The notes below the pieces were generated by a model, which was given only the letters and a program-made list of their open reading frames with translations, was not told the origin of the DNA and did not search any database. DNA of 57,355 nucleotides from a virus, in the IMG/VR virus record IMGVR_UViG_3300044648_000391, positions 1 to 57,355 of that record; one strand, given 5' to 3'. A program made the translations under genes and the position numbers. Positions 56,363-57,355 of this stretch are shown in pieces. Every line of letters begins with the position of its first letter. The stretch's first letter is position 1.

Positions 56363-56494
56363 TATCTCACAAATAAAAACGCCAAGGACAGCGCTAACAT
56401 GATGACAAAATCTTACAAGAGCAACCGTAAAAACTACCTAGATCACTTAGGTACTTTTCTGTACAGTTTTATCTCTCTTGCGATAAGAGGAAGG

Positions 56495-56515
56495 ACGCCC
56501 GCTGCAAACGGGCGT
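56495..56515 (+). other. Perfect 7-bp hairpin upstream of the initiator gene
   Basis: ACGCCCG (56495-56501), loop CTGCAAA, CGGGCGT (56509-56515), preceded by a CTCTT/AAGAG hairpin. It is in the leader of both divergent genes; regulatory or structural meaning is unknown. Confidence 0.6.
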
Positions 56516-56548
56516 TATCTGAGGCATCTAACGTTAATTGTCAACCTC

Positions 56549-56577
56549 AATATATCTTCCCTTTCACGCATTGTCAA
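56549..56577 (-). promoter_or_regulatory. Sigma70 promoter for the VRR-NUC gene
   Basis: On the minus strand TTGACA (56577-56572), 17 bases, TATATT (56554-56549). A second TTGACA lies on the same strand at 56543-56538, about 34 bases further downstream, without a clear -10. Confidence 0.78.
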
Positions 56578-56613
56578 ACGTTTTATTCACTTATTTTGTC
56601 AGGAGTATAAATC

Positions 56614-57355
56614 ATGAGTAAATTACTCATCAATGAACCGCCGTTAATGGTACTACCCAAATTAGCCAAAGCTATCGGCTTAAACGAAGCTATCGTCCTA
56701 CAACAACTCTACTACTGGCTCAACCACGGCTACGCTGCCGGCCTATGCGGTGGAGAATTACAGACTGATAACAAATCATGTGTTTGGTATAAGAACAGCT
56801 GTGACGGCCTCTTAAAAAGGTTTCCGTTTCTGTCCAAAATGACGCTTCGACGAACACTGACTAGCCTAGAATCGCAAAACCTCATCATCTCCGCCAAGAG
56901 CAGCGCCTCAAAAATGGACCATAGACTGTCCTATTCAATTAACTACCAAACCATCGAAAATATCGAAAAAGCCCTAGGGTGTGAACAAATCGATAACGCC
57001 AAAATGAACACATCGGAAGAAAATCAGGAAGTAGTTGATAATAAAGAAGATTTAGATAAATCTCGATCTGTTCAAAATGAACACATCGATCTGTTCAAAA
57101 TGAACACATCTTCATTAGAGAAGAATGTATTTAATGAAGATAATAAAGAAATATATATATGTGATTCAGGGAATGATTTTGAAAAATCGGGAGAGGCAAA
57201 TAACGAGAGAAGCAACCCCACACCCAAAGCCCCTACCAGGCTCGATAAGCTATTCAACGACTTCTGGACAGCCTATCCAAACAAAAAGTCCAAAGGCGAA
57301 GCGCGTGATGCCTTCCCTAAAGCCCTCTCGGAAGCAGGCTCCCTAGATGCCCTTC
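56614..57355 (+). CDS. Replication initiator, 5' part (lambda O/DnaD-like; continues at base 1)
   Basis: This is the first part of the 348-residue initiator. Unique bases run to 57228; the rest repeats 1-127. CAGGAG precedes ATG 56614. Residues 1-125 form a winged-helix domain: LAKAIGLNEAIVLQQLYYWL, WYKNSCDGLLKRF, LSKMTLRRTLTSLESQNLI, the type used to bind iterons. Residues 130-200 are a low-complexity linker whose DNA carries repeated iteron-like units. The C-terminal FW.AYP...RW.DE domain is at 1-432. It should open the origin and bring in the host helicase, as no phage helicase or polymerase is present. Confidence 0.88.
   Translation, partial: MSKLLINEPPLMVLPKLAKAIGLNEAIVLQQLYYWLNHGYAAGLCGGELQTDNKSCVWYKNSCDGLLKRFPFLSKMTLRRTLTSLESQNLIISAKSSASKMDHRLSYSINYQTIENIEKALGCEQIDNAKMNTSEENQEVVDNKEDLDKSRSVQNEHIDLFKMNTSSLEKNVFNEDNKEIYICDSGNDFEKSGEANNERSNPTPKAPTRLDKLFNDFWTAYPNKKSKGEARDAFPKALSEAGSLDAL
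56991..57109 (+). repeat. Iteron-like repeats inside the initiator gene (candidate replication origin)
   Basis: A 23-base unit occurs twice in perfect tandem (57064-57086 and 57087-57109) and once with changes (56991-57013, 18 of 23 identical). Each perfect copy contains the inverted repeat GTTCA-AAA-TGAAC. Because 23 is not a multiple of three, the two tandem copies are read in different frames, so the DNA repeat rather than the peptide is conserved. A very AT-rich stretch follows (57121-57165). This is the layout of the lambda origin within gene O. Confidence 0.72.
57229..57355. repeat. Terminal direct repeat, copy 2
   Basis: Identical to bases 1-127. Remove one copy to obtain the 57,228-bp circular genome. 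Confidence 0.95.

Noticed and set aside
56399-56617. 72-residue frame whose stop overlaps the initiator ATG (ATGA)
   Set aside because: No ribosome site; it spans the divergent promoter and two hairpins. The stop overlap is the only support, so it was left out of the gene list.
1-57355. CRISPR arrays, insertion sequences, transposases, integrase and att sites
   Set aside because: No regularly spaced direct repeats with variable spacers, no transposase motifs, and no tyrosine or serine recombinase signatures were seen on either strand.
57229-57355. A genuine short terminal repeat of virion DNA, T7-like
   Set aside because: The length equals a common assembler k-mer and the repeat falls inside a continuous gene, so an assembly overlap is the simpler explanation; it cannot be excluded without reads.

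Overview
This window is a complete double-stranded DNA bacteriophage genome, assembled as a circle and cut open inside its replication initiator gene. The first 127 bases reappear exactly as the last 127 (1-127 = 57229-57355), so the unique genome is 57,228 bp. The initiator reading frame runs across the junction without a break. The virion genes are those of a short-tailed phage (podovirus type): terminase large subunit, portal, scaffold, major capsid protein, P22 gp4-like and gp10-like head-tail proteins, glycine-rich ejection proteins and two fibres, with no tail tube, tape measure or sheath. The host is probably a gammaproteobacterium, perhaps one related to Legionella or Coxiella. That is an inference from the tRNA types, a phage-borne CsrA and an opacity-type outer-membrane barrel.

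Layout on the circle. (1) 56614-57355 continuing into 1-910: initiator with iteron-like repeats inside the gene, plus a downstream partner; then a beta-barrel protein and tRNA-Ile. (2) 1755-4006, minus strand: a tightly overlapping operon of very small genes. (3) 4039-13755, plus strand: accessory region with a DUF5681-like (possible small terminase) protein, an Xre regulator, small unknown proteins, structured non-coding RNAs and an RNA-repair block (T4 Rnl1-type ligase, release-factor-like protein, Deinococcus-type RNA ligase, tRNA-Met). (4) 13777-14462: two small genes, tRNA-Pro and tRNA-Leu. (5) 14441-17143, minus strand: tRNA-Asp, tRNA-Glu, spanin-like protein, RtcB and an HTH regulator. 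(6) 17250-46711, plus strand: the virion operon. (7) 46712-49456, minus strand: lysine-rich and coiled-coil proteins, a second tRNA-like RNA and a MarR regulator. (8) 49549-53839, minus strand: tiny membrane proteins, CsrA, three YopX proteins and Erf recombinase. (9) 53943-55869, plus strand: RHH regulator, SSB, tRNA-Met, tRNA-Asn, HARE-HTH-like protein; then VRR-NUC on the minus strand.

The most remarkable aspect is RNA. The phage carries three unrelated RNA ligases (Rnl1 type, DraRnl/Rnl5 type and RtcB), a release-factor-like protein that has lost its GGQ motif, nine tRNA genes, and two RNAs (6902-7096 plus, 47361-47541 minus). Each of these two RNAs has a tRNA-type acceptor stem, D-like arm and T arm, but a large folded domain in place of the anticodon arm. 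Several other gene-free stretches (7724-8102, 9171-9305, 10380-10758, 24700-24966) are rich in strong hairpins. A plausible reading is an RNA-repair and translation-rescue system against host ribotoxins such as anticodon nucleases, possibly combined with processing of the phage's own structured RNAs.

No DNA polymerase, replicative helicase, integrase or recognisable endolysin was found. Replication probably recruits the host replisome in the manner of lambda O; the lysis genes are unidentified, with small membrane proteins as holin candidates.
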